DNA of 64,000 nt. Origin: Neodiprion pinetum. Lineage: Eukaryota; Arthropoda; Insecta; Hymenoptera; Diprionidae. The notes below the pieces were generated by a model. The model was not told where the DNA came from. It made no database searches and saw nothing but the letters and a program-made list of their open reading frames with translations. Positions 49,368 through 62,500 of the stretch are shown one piece after another (the stretch's first letter is position 1; each line of letters begins with the position of its first letter). The stretch covers positions 34,717,026 to 34,781,025 of the forward strand of contig NC_060234.1 of the NCBI RefSeq assembly GCF_021155775.2, given 5' to 3'. The position numbers and the translations under genes were made by a program.

Positions 49368-49580
49368 TTAACAAGTTGCGTAGCTGAATCGTAGAGACGA
49401 CAGGTAGCTCACATCATCGGGTGATAATTTGTCGCCCTTCCACGAGTCGGGCAGTGACACGTTATCTTCTTCTTCATCCGTTCGTCGAGGATGATTAATT
49501 AACCGTCGGCCGAGTCTTGGAATTGGGCCGCTTGTCCCGCGTTTTGTAAACTCACGTTCGCGTCTTCGCTTTCCCCGCAT
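49368..49580 (-). CDS. Possible exon with a PRL-amide-like peptide motif
   Basis: A 70-codon open frame, Arg-rich at the start and acidic later (TDEEEDNVSLPDSWKGDKL). It contains FTKR, then GTSGPIPRL, then GRR: a peptide between a KR cleavage site and an amidation-plus-dibasic signal. A stop codon lies directly before the first Met and no signal peptide is visible here, so it could only be an internal or last exon. No convincing acceptor was found. It may be chance. Confidence 0.2.
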   Translation of the reverse strand: MRGKRRREREFTKRGTSGPIPRLGRRLINHPRRTDEEEDNVSLPDSWKGDKLSPDDVSYLSSLRFSYATC

Positions 49581-52000
49581 TCAGATTATCCTCTTCCTCT
49601 CACTTTCGTTCATCCATATTCCTCCCGGAAGCTTATCCGTCAAATTGCGCTGCAGTAATATGATAATAGAGACGAGCGTCATCTTCCTTCTTGATATTCA
49701 AATATATCTTCGCCAGGTGACCGCAGTGCAGGAACGATTATCCAAGGTTATCCACCCCACCTTTCAAAGGTAATAGCCAAGCTGCTTATTCCACATCCAC
49801 ATGGCCTCTGGCCTACCTAGCAACACAATCAAGTAACAAACGCCAACTTTTTGGCATCGGTTGTTCCTAATACACGCATGCGACATTAGATTTCCTTAGA
49901 TGAGTGACGATCAGGGCTCGATTATCGGGTTCGTTTCTTACGGGGATTCGTGTTTTCCAGCACTAACTGTCCAGAATTTCCATCTACCGTAAATTAGTAC
50001 GGTATTTGTGGAGGTTGTTAGTGAATTTCATTTCGACTGACAGTGATTAAGCTTTGTTTTCGTTCGATTTCAAACTTTTTTTTACCGCTCCTTTTTTCCG
50101 CTGTAGTTGGAGTTATCAGGACACGCGTTGCTTGCGTTAGAGTAGACGAATGAATTTCATTTTAACGTTGGTTAAAAAAGTCGCCTCGTTACGTGCGATA
50201 CGGTAACACGCATGCATCGTGCGAATTCTAAAAAAGCGCACCGAAATGTCGGAGTCAATTCGCTCGAAGTTAACGCACGCTGGTGTGTGTTTATAATGGC
50301 GGTGTCAGGATTATGTGACGTCAGGATTAAACTCGGCCGATAGTTGGGCGAGCCGAAACAAAAGCTAGGTAAACTTCCGTGCCTGAAATTGCTGCATTAT
50401 AGAACGGCTCAGGTATCCGGGTAATTACCTGATCAAGATCTTGAAATTCTGAATAATTCCGCGACTTCCTCTCGCTGGATGGTCTAGCAGCCGATTCCCG
50501 GATTATAACCGAATCTGAGATGCGGAAAATTCCATCGCCTTGCGATTCTTGGAATTCGAATTTGAGTTGAGGATAATTTTGGGCCCTCAAGGGAGTGACT
50601 AGCGATGGCCGCTAAGCTGAAAATAAGAGATTCAAAACAAATAATCGCATGCGACTCGATTGAAACGGTGCATATATGAAACCAAAATTTCGAAAATTTT
50701 GGTAAGATTTCTTATCTAGTCTCAACGGCGGGAGAAGTTTCCTGACAATTTATAGTTTCATTCAAAATATCTTTCAATGTTAGGTGAAAATATTCGTTCA
50801 TCTTTTACTTACTAAATCAAATAGGTACTTAGCAAGTAAGACAGTGACAATAATTGATACTTTAATCACATAAATGGATATCGTATTGCATCGTTCATGG
50901 GAGTAATAAAGAAAAAACGATTCTGAAGGAAAAGTAATCGATTTAGTTGAAAATCGATTATTTTTGGTCATTCGTCGCTGCGTGTTGTGGGCTTTTGACT
51001 TCGCCTGGGTTAACTCGCAATCTGATATAGCGTGCAACAATAATGGAAAGAACGATAAGAATCTGCGTGATCCCTGCGTCGGAGTCGACCCTCGATTGAT
51101 GGTAGGTGCAGATATCGTCGTCGATGTCTGTTTCACCGTCGGGAAAACGTCGGGTCACGAATCCTCGATACCTACCCCCTGCGTTTTACATGCGCAGTCG
51201 TTAGCGGCATTTGCTTGCTTTTCGAGAACCAGGGTCAGCGGTTTTCACGGAAGCAGGAAACTCTTGTTCGACGATCCTTCCTGCGGAGTTTAGCAATCTT
51301 TGCCATTTCCGTCACGTTTCGGCCGCACTTCGTCATTCGGCCAAGGTTTTCTCCTCCTCCTCTTCCCTCTCATCCTTCTCTTCTTTAATCAGCTCTCTTT
51401 TTCTGCGCTTGTCCGCGAGAAAGTGCATCGCCGTGATTTAGCTCTCCTCCGCACTAATACGTGCCCCTCGGGTTATTATAATGCTGCAATTAGAGAAACA
51501 GTTTTAACCCCGATTTTTCCCGATCAATCGTAAACTGCAAACAGAATTTTTTTGTGCACCTAAGCATGCTTTTCGATTCGACTTTAACCGCGTGTCAGCT
51601 GCTTCCGTGTGTTCGATTTTTTTGAAACTAACTGTTGATGTGGAAATAGAATGTGATATGAAAATATATACGGACGGGGGGACAGATACTCGTTCATAAT
51701 ATTGTCCGAAAATTTCTGCAACAATTATATTGAACTACGATGAATTCAATTAGCGGTTTCACGAAATTTCATTATTCCAGGCGTTCCCCGAAAACATCGC
51801 GTGCGGCTGGATAAAATCGACAAATTATGCATCATCTGTACAGTCTTAAACAAGTCCCTTTATTTTCAGGGCAAACACGAATACCTGCCGAAGGGACTGA
51901 CTGGCAGCCTGCAAATTGCGATAACCCAAATCGACCGAAGTGTAATTTCCCCTATCTATCTAGTTTGGGTCGGCATAGTTTGTTAGCCGGGTTATATCGC

Positions 52001-52023
52001 CGTTCCGTTCCGTTCCGTTCCGT
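52001..52023. repeat. CGTTC pentanucleotide repeat
   Basis: Four tandem copies of CGTTC followed by CGT. Simple repeat without other features. Confidence 0.9.
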
Positions 52024-53753
52024 CGCCTCTATTCTATTTTCCGCAATTTAGTTCCCACGGAAATATTTTCTCAGGAATTCCCGTAGCAAGCACCAAACCG
52101 GGGAACCAAACCTTACGCTGCATTTACGCACCGCGTGTGCTGTAATAAAGTACTTTCTCTTCAAATAAAATTGACCCGAGTAGTAAAATACATTACTTTT
52201 TTCTAATTTTTTATAAAATATATTTCGTCGAAATTTGTTATGCCTCGACGTTTTTCTTTTTCTTTCCCCCCTTTCAAACGCGACGGTTTTGCGGCACACA
52301 GTGCGTTACTTCTCCTTGAAAATATTCCTCCGGCAACATTTCCTCTATTTGCCTTTGCCTCTTCTAACGTGGTATTCAGTGTTTTCACTAGCGTCGCTGG
52401 TACGTGGCGCGGGTCTCTGAACCGTCAGGAATGTTATTTGCACTTTTTCCTCGAAACATATTCAGGGTGTAGGAAAGCTGTTTTTACGTCAGCACGTGAG
52501 AGACGGACGGATGCTCTGGGCTATTCATGCAGAAAAAGAAAAATTAAAAGGATTCTACTCAGACTCTGTACAAACACTTGGATAATTAATAATTTCGCAG
52601 ACTTTACGGTATATGCGTTTAATTTTCTTACGGAGAAACAATACCTGTCAATTAAGTGATATTCGAAAGGGGCTGCGAATCGAGTTGTTCGCTTCGTGAC
52701 GTTCCTCCTGATGTAATAATCGCCATTTTCGAAATCTCATCTCCGCGATACTCCTGGAAGCTCTCCTCTCACCTGTTTGCTTTCTTCTGCACGCGTGTGT
52801 TATATCAGACCCCACGTCCCCTGCTTGCCCCTGTAACCGCTATTTCACGGAATGTCTCGGCTCCCAACCCTCGCAGAAATTGACGGCGAAAACGAGATCA
52901 CTGCGCGTTTCGCGACGCGGAGAATTTTGCGATAGTTTCTACCAGCCTGCGTGGATCTTCACCGCCTTTCACGCAGCTTTGCGGTGTCCCTTCTAACTTC
53001 CTAAGATAATTTTGAACCGAAGGGTCCGGGAACACTCCGTGCAATACGAGATGTGAATCATAAGAGAGATTTGATGTACAACAGGCAAGTTTTTTTACAA
53101 GATTTTCAGACATTCTTCAAGATTTCTCGGAATTTGTTTCGAATATTTCAGGAATTTGCGAAATTTTGGAACGAGTTTTATGATGTCGCATGGCAATGTT
53201 AGAAGGAAATGTATCGGAAATCGAGATGTTCTGTACACCATTTCAACACTAATTCACACCTCGGTGCAATGTGTCCGGAATCAGTTCTCATGGAATTTTA
53301 TAGGCCAATGTGCAAAACTTTTCATTCTTCCTCTTCCGCTATCTTCTTGATTTTCATCGTTTTCTCCGAATGATTGTTTGAAAAAGAGACGGTCGTCGCA
53401 ATTTTTTATTACCGATTGTTGCGGCAGAAGCGATATGAACGATGTTGCAACCGTAACCAATTAACTCATGACCTAATTTTGAATCGTTTAATTTACCATC
53501 AACACGGAAATGTTTCGTATTATATAACATGACAACCTAAGACGCGAACATTCGTCTCGCCGCTGTACGTAATCTGCGGAAATTGACCGTTTAGTTACGC
53601 GTATTTCTTAGTGGTATGACAATAAGAGAATGTCTTCGCGATTAGTCTTCTTGAATAACAAAGTAAAATCCATCTTTTACCCAACCCGATCTCGCTATTA
53701 CCAATCATAGGTCGACGAATTAATCGACGTCTTATGAAATTGGTTTCATTTCT

Positions 53754-53776
53754 CCCCCCCCCCCCCCCCCCCCCCC
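53754..53776. repeat. Poly(C) run
   Basis: About 23 consecutive C residues. The exact length is uncertain because homopolymers are error-prone in sequencing. Long G/C runs can form quadruplex structures on the G strand; no function is shown here. Confidence 0.9.
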
Positions 53777-54265
53777 GTTTTCATCAAGTTTATGAAATAT
53801 TCTCACTCGAGCTGATTACAGAAGAAGTCCAGAACAAAGGTGTCAGGATTATCCCTCATGCACAACTTACGTCAGTAATATAGACGACGGATGTTACCAT
53901 CTCAGGTAACTCGAGCTCGGATCAAGTTACTTGGCAAATTTCAACCTTATAGAATTAAATTGGGAATAAAAATGAACGAAGATAGCAGCAGCAGCAGCTT
54001 GTCTCTGTATCAAAGACAAGTCTTTTCCTGCAATTTGCTTGTAGCTCGATACCAATTACAGCACCTACGTACCGATGTTGTTACATCGGCGGAGTAGAGG
54101 ATGATCTTCGTTTCGGCGCGGATCACTACAATTCATTGTGTATAGTTTGAGCGTGAGTGGCGAGTGTCTGCATCTGTGTGCGGGTGCTTGGTAAGATCAA
54201 AGACTTTCTCTAGACGCGGGGGATCCTCTCTCTTCTCTCTTCTCTCTCTTCTTATTGTGCGAAGT

Positions 54266-54294
54266 GCCGCCGCCGCCGCCGCCGCCGCCGCCGC
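54266..54294. repeat. GCC trinucleotide repeat
   Basis: About nine GCC units in a GC-rich, CT-rich stretch (54220-54300). In two frames it would read poly-Ala. On the minus strand it sits inside an 82-codon open frame, but flanking sequence has no known motif. It resembles the 5' untranslated region of an insect developmental gene. Confidence 0.9.
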
Positions 54295-57200
54295 GTTAAC
54301 GATTTCTGTGAGGAGGTTCGTCCACTTTCTACCGTCTAACACCATCCAAGAGAGAAGAAGAGACTCGAGATCTTCTGCCACTGCTGTTGCAGATTATACG
54401 CAACACAGTTTTATCGGGCGAAACGTAAAGGACAACGGGCCAGAACTTTTCTCGCCGAAGCAAATATTTACCTGCATTTATATGTAGATTGATACACGAA
54501 CTATTTCTTTTATTTCGACTCGCATACTTTTGTTTCGCTCTTTCCTCGATCGTTTCTCTTTCGCTTTCGGGCTCAAAGGAGTTTCTTTTTCAAACAGATT
54601 TCGTTCTACGCATTACAGGCGCAAATAGATGAGAGATGAGTTTCTTCTACTAACGCGAAGCGCCGGGATGGCAAAAATTTAGTAGATAAATCGTGTATCA
54701 GATTTTTATTTCTCTTTGTTGAGGGAATTTTCTACGCGTTAGTCCATTTTCTGTGAAAAAATCGAATTTAATTCTGAGCTTTGCGAACGCTGCAGTGGAA
54801 GAGGGAGAAGAAATAGGTTTTTGAATCAGAAGTATTCGCTGTTGGTATTCGCGATATTTTCACCCCTGGCAAAGTTTCTTTCTGCTCAGACGGTTGAATT
54901 TTTCACTTCGAGAACTGTAAGTCACTCCCCTTTCTCTCTCTCTCTCTCCCTCTCTATCACTCCTCAAACATCATACCTATAAACGCCAAATTTTTACGGG
55001 TCATTAGCTCTGTATGTGCCCTCGTATAAAACGATTACGTTATAGTCGCGTGCAATTCCGAGGATATATATCTTCGGGCACGGAGGATTGCGCATTTTTC
55101 CTTGATAATAAATGTATAATAACAACAACAACGTAGATTCCCGCTTCGATATCGTCCGGCAAAATAACTTTGATAACCGAACCGTGATGCCCGACGCGTT
55201 CGAGCGTATGAATGATCGAATTATTTGAAACTTCATTGCGGTTTGTTGTACAGTTTCACCTGCACTGTCGAACCGCTCTTGATACAGTTTCTTGTTATTC
55301 GATAATCACGCATTTTAGGTGGACGGAAAAAAGTCGATGCGGTCAAAGCGTTGTCCTCTTCGTCTCCGTTCGTGCGTCTTGTTCCGCTTTGTCTGGAATT
55401 ATGGAACGCCAAGGTCGATCGGTAAGCCGAGAAGACTGGAAGGAGAAGGTTGAGCGTTTCACTCGATACAGTGACACGTCTTCGAATTTGGAGAAAAGCA
55501 AGTTTCTGTCTCTCTGTGCTTGCAATCTTTTGCAAACCGCCATAATGCAGTTTGAAAAACCAGTGATTTAGCTAATTTTACAATTTTCTATAGGTGTACA
55601 AATTTCATTCTATCTCTTTATTTCTTTATTCTTTATTTCGTCTTACATTCCTTGATGAGCTTAATTCGTGAATTTCAGAAAATTTTGCACAGTTCATAAT
55701 TTGTCTCAGTCGGAAATATCCGGCAATCTTTAAACGCAAATTGCAAACATCTCGAAGTCACGCATCGTGCATAGAGTTATTAGTATCGATGGGCGAACAG
55801 CGTATGATGGATTAAAAACTTCGAGGCTTGTGTCGCGCGAAATTCGATTCATTTCGCGATTTGGATTTTCCGTCTGCTCCAGCTGAACGGAAATAGGAAT
55901 GATTTATTCGACCCCTGCATATGCCATGTGCCAGATTTGAATATGAAGTATATCCGTACGATGTGCCGGGCTTAGAGGACACGGTTGTTGGACAGAACCG
56001 TGAGGATGAAACCGAACAGCACCTCGTGTCCGAGCAAAATCGGCTGAAAGTGTGATCTTTGAGGTACCGAATACCTTTCTCCAACCTTTCTCCTCGATCT
56101 GGGAAGCCTGAAACCAGAAGTAAGTCGAATAACTGACCGAAAGTCTCGTCCTGCTCTACATACATTGTAGAATGCGTGATTCTGACCTATAATAACGCCC
56201 CCGTATTATCTGTCTACATCGGTTCAAGGCTAGAATATTACAGAAATTTCACCGACAACGAGTAACGAATCGTTTAAGCAAACCACGAAGAATAGTCAGA
56301 TTGTGCCGCAATTCGTCGCCAAATATTCTTCGGGCAAGACTACACGAGAGTGAAATCGATCGGTCATCGCTTCTCCGTCTCTAGGATTTCGTACAAAACG
56401 AGTATTGTGAGATTTTCCAATAGATGTAAGCTTATAGAAAGTTCAATAGGACACTTCAGTCCCTATCTTTCGTCTTTAAACTACATACATTGTCTTACGG
56501 AATCACTTCTCGACTGTTTCCAATAAAAAAACGTCACTATGATCCGCCAATTTCACGCGAAGAGACGAGGAGCGATATTATCTTTTGAAAAAGAAATCTC
56601 CTAGATAAATTGTGAAAGAAAAAAACAACAAAGTTGAGCACAGAATGTGTACACGATAATTTCGGGAGCTCATAATATATCTACAACTATAGGTCAACAT
56701 ATGTGTACAGCAATTTTCGAAAATGAAAGTGAGGAAGTATTTAGCGGTGTATTTGTTTGCATAAACGGTCCGGCAAAAAAGTTAACTGCTCTAAGCTAAA
56801 CGGTCTCCCCTTCCATTATCTCGGATCGAACCTTACTCCGGATGCGTGTCGCGTGTGTCGATACCGTCGTATGTAGACACACGTTGTATTGAACCAGTTT
56901 CGGCGCGGGCATTACGTCACGAAAATATCGCTATATTTCTATTGCAAATCGATAACGGATCAGCGGAGAGTCTGATCGAGGTTGCAGCGAGCCCGAGGCG
57001 TGCAGTGTGTCAAAATCGCTTATCAGTTAGAGTTAAGTGCGTTACACGTTATTGGAACGCACGCGAACCGCGTGTCTTGATAGATTGAAGCCGGTACATG
57101 TAACCGCATTGCTCGCATTAAATCACGAGGATAAACACGGAGGCCGCAGATGTGATTCTTTGGATTTCTTCCAAATCATATTTAATTTAATTAATCCACC

Positions 57201-58177
57201 CCCTCCCCTCGACCCTCGTTTCCGTCTGTTTTATTTCGTAATTAGCTCGGGCTTTTACCCAAGCTTAATACTTTTTTGCCCGAGGCAGACGTGCACACAG
57301 AACCGAGATTCGGTTACAGGATGTGTCGATTATAATCAAATTAACCGAAACTTCCGTCCAACGTTTCGCTTAATTGAAATGTCCTTCAAAGGCCGTTACG
57401 CTAATGACATTGGACCAAAAGGCGCATAAAATTTTACCTTTTTTAACCAGGTATTTGTACGTTTTTTCGCACATGATTCATACCTTGCGTATTACTACTA
57501 TATTACGCATTAATTGTTATTTGTTGTCTCAATTTCGTTTGGAAGATCAACGCAGGCACACGAGGCGTCGAATGGTCGGATATTTCCTCGTTAAAATATC
57601 TGGTTTCACGTTACGTGCTTGTAATACGTAATCAGCATGCAGGGTTAACTGAGAGATGAGCGAAGATTTGTACGTTCAATTTGTATACCGAATTCGGCGA
57701 TGACAAATCGTGAATGTTTCAATGAAGAGACTCGTCAATGTTGGAGCTAGAGGTAAGGTTGAGAAGTTATGTAACGATTCTTAACTCTTGTCGCGAGAGG
57801 ACGTGTTAACAAAGTGTTAATCAGCTGTGATAATCGAGGCTAAATATATTGCAAAACTTGCGCGGGTTGAGTAAGCGCAGATATATTATTTCAGCATTAT
57901 TTATACCTTCTCATTGATGTGACATACCCGCGTAGTATTTTGTTGTATTGTATACATATATACATGCTGAGTGGCTGTGCATAATTTCTGGAAATTTAAT
58001 TTGCTTATGGTATTAATCACTTTGTTTCGTCTCGCCATTGCCATCCTTGCAGAATTTCATTTTAAAAGGGGATTTGCTGAACGCGAAACGAAGCAAAACA
58101 TTTTTTACACGCGAGTTTCCCGGTTTCACCGTCTAGCGATGTTTTTTTGTACTTGGTTTCCTATTTTCCTTCATCTT

Positions 58178-58214
58178 ATTCTTCTTCTTTTTCTTCTTCT
58201 TCTTCTTCTTCTTA
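58178..58214. repeat. CTT/TTC microsatellite
   Basis: Imperfect CTT repeats within a longer pyrimidine-rich stretch. Confidence 0.9.
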
Positions 58215-58523
58215 CTCCTCCGTTTATTTTTACTCCGCGTTTCCTTCCGAGTTCCATTTTATACTGCAGCGGAGACATCTTAGAGAAAATATACGCGAGA
58301 AACAGAACTCTCTTTTCCATTTTCTTTATTGTACCGCGCGGATATCTTGAGTTTTAAGTGGACTCTAGGCGCTTGACAAATTTCACTCTGCTGAGCTGAG
58401 GACATTTCTGCCGCTTCATTTCGCCTGCCACCCGTTTCGGAAAACAGACGTGACTTTAACGCTGCAAAGCCCTTCCGATTTTCCGGGGCTTAGACGCCGA
58501 GAAGAGGGACTACCTCCCTCCTC

Positions 58524-58560
58524 AACGACGACAATGACGATGACGATGACGATGACGACC
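58524..58560. repeat. GACGAT-type simple repeat
   Basis: Alternating GAC and GAT trinucleotides. No larger coding frame with a recognisable domain surrounds it. Confidence 0.85.
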
Positions 58561-59432
58561 GAAGCGATATTCAAGTGAACTTTTTCATTTACCCAACCCC
58601 AACAGCGGCTGACTCTGACTCAACGTTAACTTTAATTTAAACCAACTTGAGATTGCTTCGTCATGCCTTACTCTGTACTTCGGATCTCTTTACATTAGGC
58701 GCACTCTCTTTGGTCTCGAAACGCCTTTACAGGTATACCATTTAGTCGAGATATTGCAGCGCGAAATTTTATTTTCTGCAATTTTCAAGCACGTTAACAG
58801 GTGCCAGAAGTTTCAACGTCTGGTAATTATATCACAGGGTCGCAACAAACTTATAATTTCCAACCAGAGACGCGTTTGCACTTACTACTGAAAACTTGCC
58901 GTTTTGTTTAACTAGGTACGATCTTTATCTTTCTGTAAATATTACAATTAAACGTCACGCACGTTTGGAATGAAATTGGGGAGAAACACTTCTCGAATAC
59001 TCGCGCCGCTTGGTGTTTTTTCATGGATTAGCTATGCACCAAATCTGGTACGTAAGGATTGGACCGATCTTGCGATTTTGTCTAATCCTCTAACCACAGA
59101 TAATTCATAATTGGTTCGTGGCATTCTCCAACCGGTTCGTAGAGGTAAAGATGAGCCGAAGATACTCGAATGCATTGGTGAAAGTTTCCGTTGCGATTAT
59201 GAAATATATCCTTAGAATGATGTCACCGATTCGTTTTGAACATTGCGGTTGACGTTGAAGCGCACTAATCGTATTGCGGATTCGCCGAATGCCCTGCAGC
59301 TTCGAAATGCCATTCGATTGACGCTGGCAAAACCTGCATGCGCGTAATCGCGACGAGTCGTGGTGGTCAAGCCAGTGCCATTTGAAATTGTAGAATGCAT
59401 CGAACGTGAGTAAAAAGAAATGTAACTTACAC

Positions 59433-59512
59433 GCAAAGGTCGGTTCGTCCGTCGCGTCGTTCAGGCTGGACTTCATACGGCACCAAGAAGACGTAACTCT
59501 CTCAAAAAGCAT
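59433..59512 (-). CDS. Possible first coding exon of an unknown gene
   Basis: An ATG in an AAACA context opens 26 codons (SLNDATDEPTFA near the end) of GC-rich codon use, then meets a perfect GTAAGT donor. No partner exon can be placed downstream on the minus strand, and no family is recognised. Could be coincidence. Confidence 0.2.
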
Positions 59513-62500
59513 TGTTTTGTCCTAGACATCGAAGATCTCGTTTCAAACTAAAAGGTTCAAAGGACAGGATTCTTCCGTAGAAAGTGTATTAGGTGCGGCG
59601 GACGGTTAGAAATGTGCTTGCAGGAAATTCTTTGTCTTTTATTAACTCGCCTGCAGGACACGACGGAGTGAGAGAAAGACATGCGGAAGATTTTTCAGAA
59701 ATATTAGTTATTACAAAAATGGCGTCGATTTCAAGAAATTTTTTTTTCTTTTTGTTTTTTAATGAAAAAATCGCTCACAAATCGGTCATAAAATCGTTAA
59801 AATTCAATCAATCAAAAAAATCCTGCGCACTTCGCTAGAAAATGTCATTATAAAGATATAGTTAAAATTTGAACTTGATCGGTTAAAAATTCAAGGCACT
59901 GGTTGTTCAGCCGCATTGAAAAATATAGATTTGAGAAAAACGCATTTAAGAAAGCATTTATGCTGATAAAAAAAAAAATGGTCGCAAAAAAAAATTACAA
60001 GGTAGTGTTATCCCTCAAGGTACCTGAACTGTGACATTGGGTGAGCATCAGATATCGCTAATCGATAAATACGGAAAGCCGAATTGTGACGGGTCGTATC
60101 GTCTGGCCACTTTATTCCGCAATGGTTCGTGTAACCCTTGAATTGAGCAGCGAAATTCGAATCTCTGTAATTCGTTGCACAACACAAAGGATACACAAGA
60201 TATATATATATCAGCATGACAAAGATCGGCACAAAACGAAGGCGTCACGCCGTTACGCACCAAACGTTGCGGTTGCAAATCAGTCGCTGCATTTGACGTT
60301 GAGTAAATTGTACACGGTTATGTGTCATGCGTAGGATAAGCGAACCTCGGGCATGTTTAACCGCTACACGTTGCACCATCGTCACTTTAACCATACGATT
60401 GCAACCTCGCGAATTTTACGCCATTTCTTTTTCACGATCTGTCTTGGTTACTGAGTTTATTGCGCCCTTGTCTCACCGCTTGATTTTAACAGGACATGGA
60501 ACGAATCGTCGGTCAAAGACGGTATTTTGATCTCTCGTTTCGTCGGGCAAAAATCGTTCAGGACAGTAAATTTTATTAGTTTCAATTATCCTTGCGCAAC
60601 CTCAAGGCTAAGGCCTGTCCGAAAATACGAATCATGCCGTTGATTTCGCAAAGATGTTTTCTATCGCTAGTAAAATGCTTCGTCGACACTTTGGTCAAAT
60701 ATCATCAGATTTTCACAATTTGTTTACAGTGCAACGGTTTAACGTGCACACAGTTCTGTTTTCTGCCAAAATTGACAATATCATTGTTCCCAGTTAATTG
60801 CGATTAGTATCTATACGGGAGAATTAAACCAGTGCTAAAATGGGAGGTGAAATGATTAATTGCGGTTTTAACTATTATTTGCACGACAGCGCACGCATAA
60901 TTTATCCTCCACACGTACTTGTCCTATAATATCGATAATGTATCATAGTGCTCAGTGATTGCGTCAGTATTCATTCGAGAGTAGAGATTTGTCACTTGAT
61001 ATTATTCCGAACTTGATTATACTGTAGAATTGTCGATAGATAGTAAATATCGTTCTTATTTGGCAGTTCCTTGACCCTGAATGGACAAAATCAATCCCGT
61101 ACATCGGAACCGATCTTATAATCAAGATTCAGATTTGAGCTGATTATTTACGTTGAAAAAACAGCATAGGAGTGATCTTGACTTTTGGTTCGTCGGGACT
61201 GCAGGCTCCTCAAATTGGAAGTTGAATGGTGCGGAGCTGCGTCCCCTCTACGACGTACTTCCGGTTTGCTCATTCCATCGTTAAACTTTGCGATAACGGA
61301 TTTACGCGGCCATCAGCAAGACTTTTGCGTTAACGAGCGACGGAAACTATAAACTGAGATCTCAGACCCTCCGCAATGTCCCACGCGGTTTCTGCAGCTT
61401 AGGTTCAACGCACCCGCATTATTACATGCGTATAATAATACCGCAGCATTCTCTTCCGGTAGACTCACGATCAGTCGCCTAAGTAACCGGCGGATTTATT
61501 TTTATTTACGTTATCCTAACTCCTTCTTGAATCGCGAATGGAAAACTTTTATATCTGTTAGCATTTTACTATAACCGTAAAGAAACGACTGTATTTAATT
61601 CAATCACGATGCTAAAACGTTGAAGACATTTCAAGAACAAAAATTAGAACGAAAATATTTATCCTAAAAATGATAAAATCAAAATCATTCGTAAGAGTAA
61701 CAAAAATCTGACACCTTACCTAATTTTCGCGCATAATATTTCTTGACTAGAATTCATTTTCAGCAAACAATTTGGAAAATACTATAAGGTGAAAATTTTT
61801 TAAGATCTGCTTGGTCAAGGATTCGCAACGGTTGATCAATTCTCCATGGAATTTGACGGCTGAATACATACAACGTGAATTCATGCCGGGAGAGAGAGAG
61901 TCGGCATTTACGACCGGAAGTTCATTCAATTTCAAGGTCCAGACAACCTCCGGCTATGCCTTCCTTGGCTCACGACTTCTTGTCTTCTGAATGGAAGCTT
62001 CTGTGCATCGAGCTACGTCTAAATCGCACTGTATTCACGTCCGAGAATGTCAATGCTAATTCGTTATCTGTAGACTTTTTTTCTAAACGTTTTTTCCCCA
62101 GTCCCTTTCGGCTTTAACAGCTAGCTGATTTTCCGAGAATCCCCTTTTTAAACTTTTAGATTTTTACGTTTTATTGCTGCAGAATCGGGATCAAGAACTG
62201 CTGCAATTTTTTGCAGAAAGAATTACAGCGAATTCGTTAGCGAGGTGTTATAACACGCCTCGTTGCAGCTGTGTTTGATCCTGTAATCTCTACGGTCGGA
62301 GTTTCATTGGCAAATAATGTGAAAAATTTTATCCACTCGGCTGATATTTTTCGAGTATATTTACTAATAAAATACGAAAATTTTGGAGGAAAATTTTCGC
62401 GGGTTTGATACGCGATCGTGGCACGCTTTTTCATTGTGAATTAAAACCTTTGCAAAGTAGAAAAGTTTGTAACGCGCAGCTGTGTATACCTGTGCAGGAA

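Noticed and set aside
50327..50590. 87-codon minus-strand frame as a gene
   Set aside because: No recognised motif, no splice context and no supporting neighbour.
54133..54381. 82-codon minus-strand frame with poly-Ala as a transcription-factor exon
   Set aside because: Poly-Ala comes from a GCC repeat that is open in several frames; no flanking DNA-binding domain.
55401..55421. ATG plus six codons (MERQGRS) then GTAAGC, like exon 1 of SDR-E
   Set aside because: The 21-nt phase-0 layout is striking, but no SDR exon follows in the remaining 8.5 kb, and the Trp of MERW is absent.
55812..56165. 117-codon minus-strand frame (FGQLFDLLLVSGFPDRGERL)
   Set aside because: The first 40 codons look somewhat coding, but no acceptor, partner exon or family could be found.
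58147..58350. Ser-rich open frame near 58.2 kb
   Set aside because: Produced by the CTT microsatellite; low-complexity translation only.
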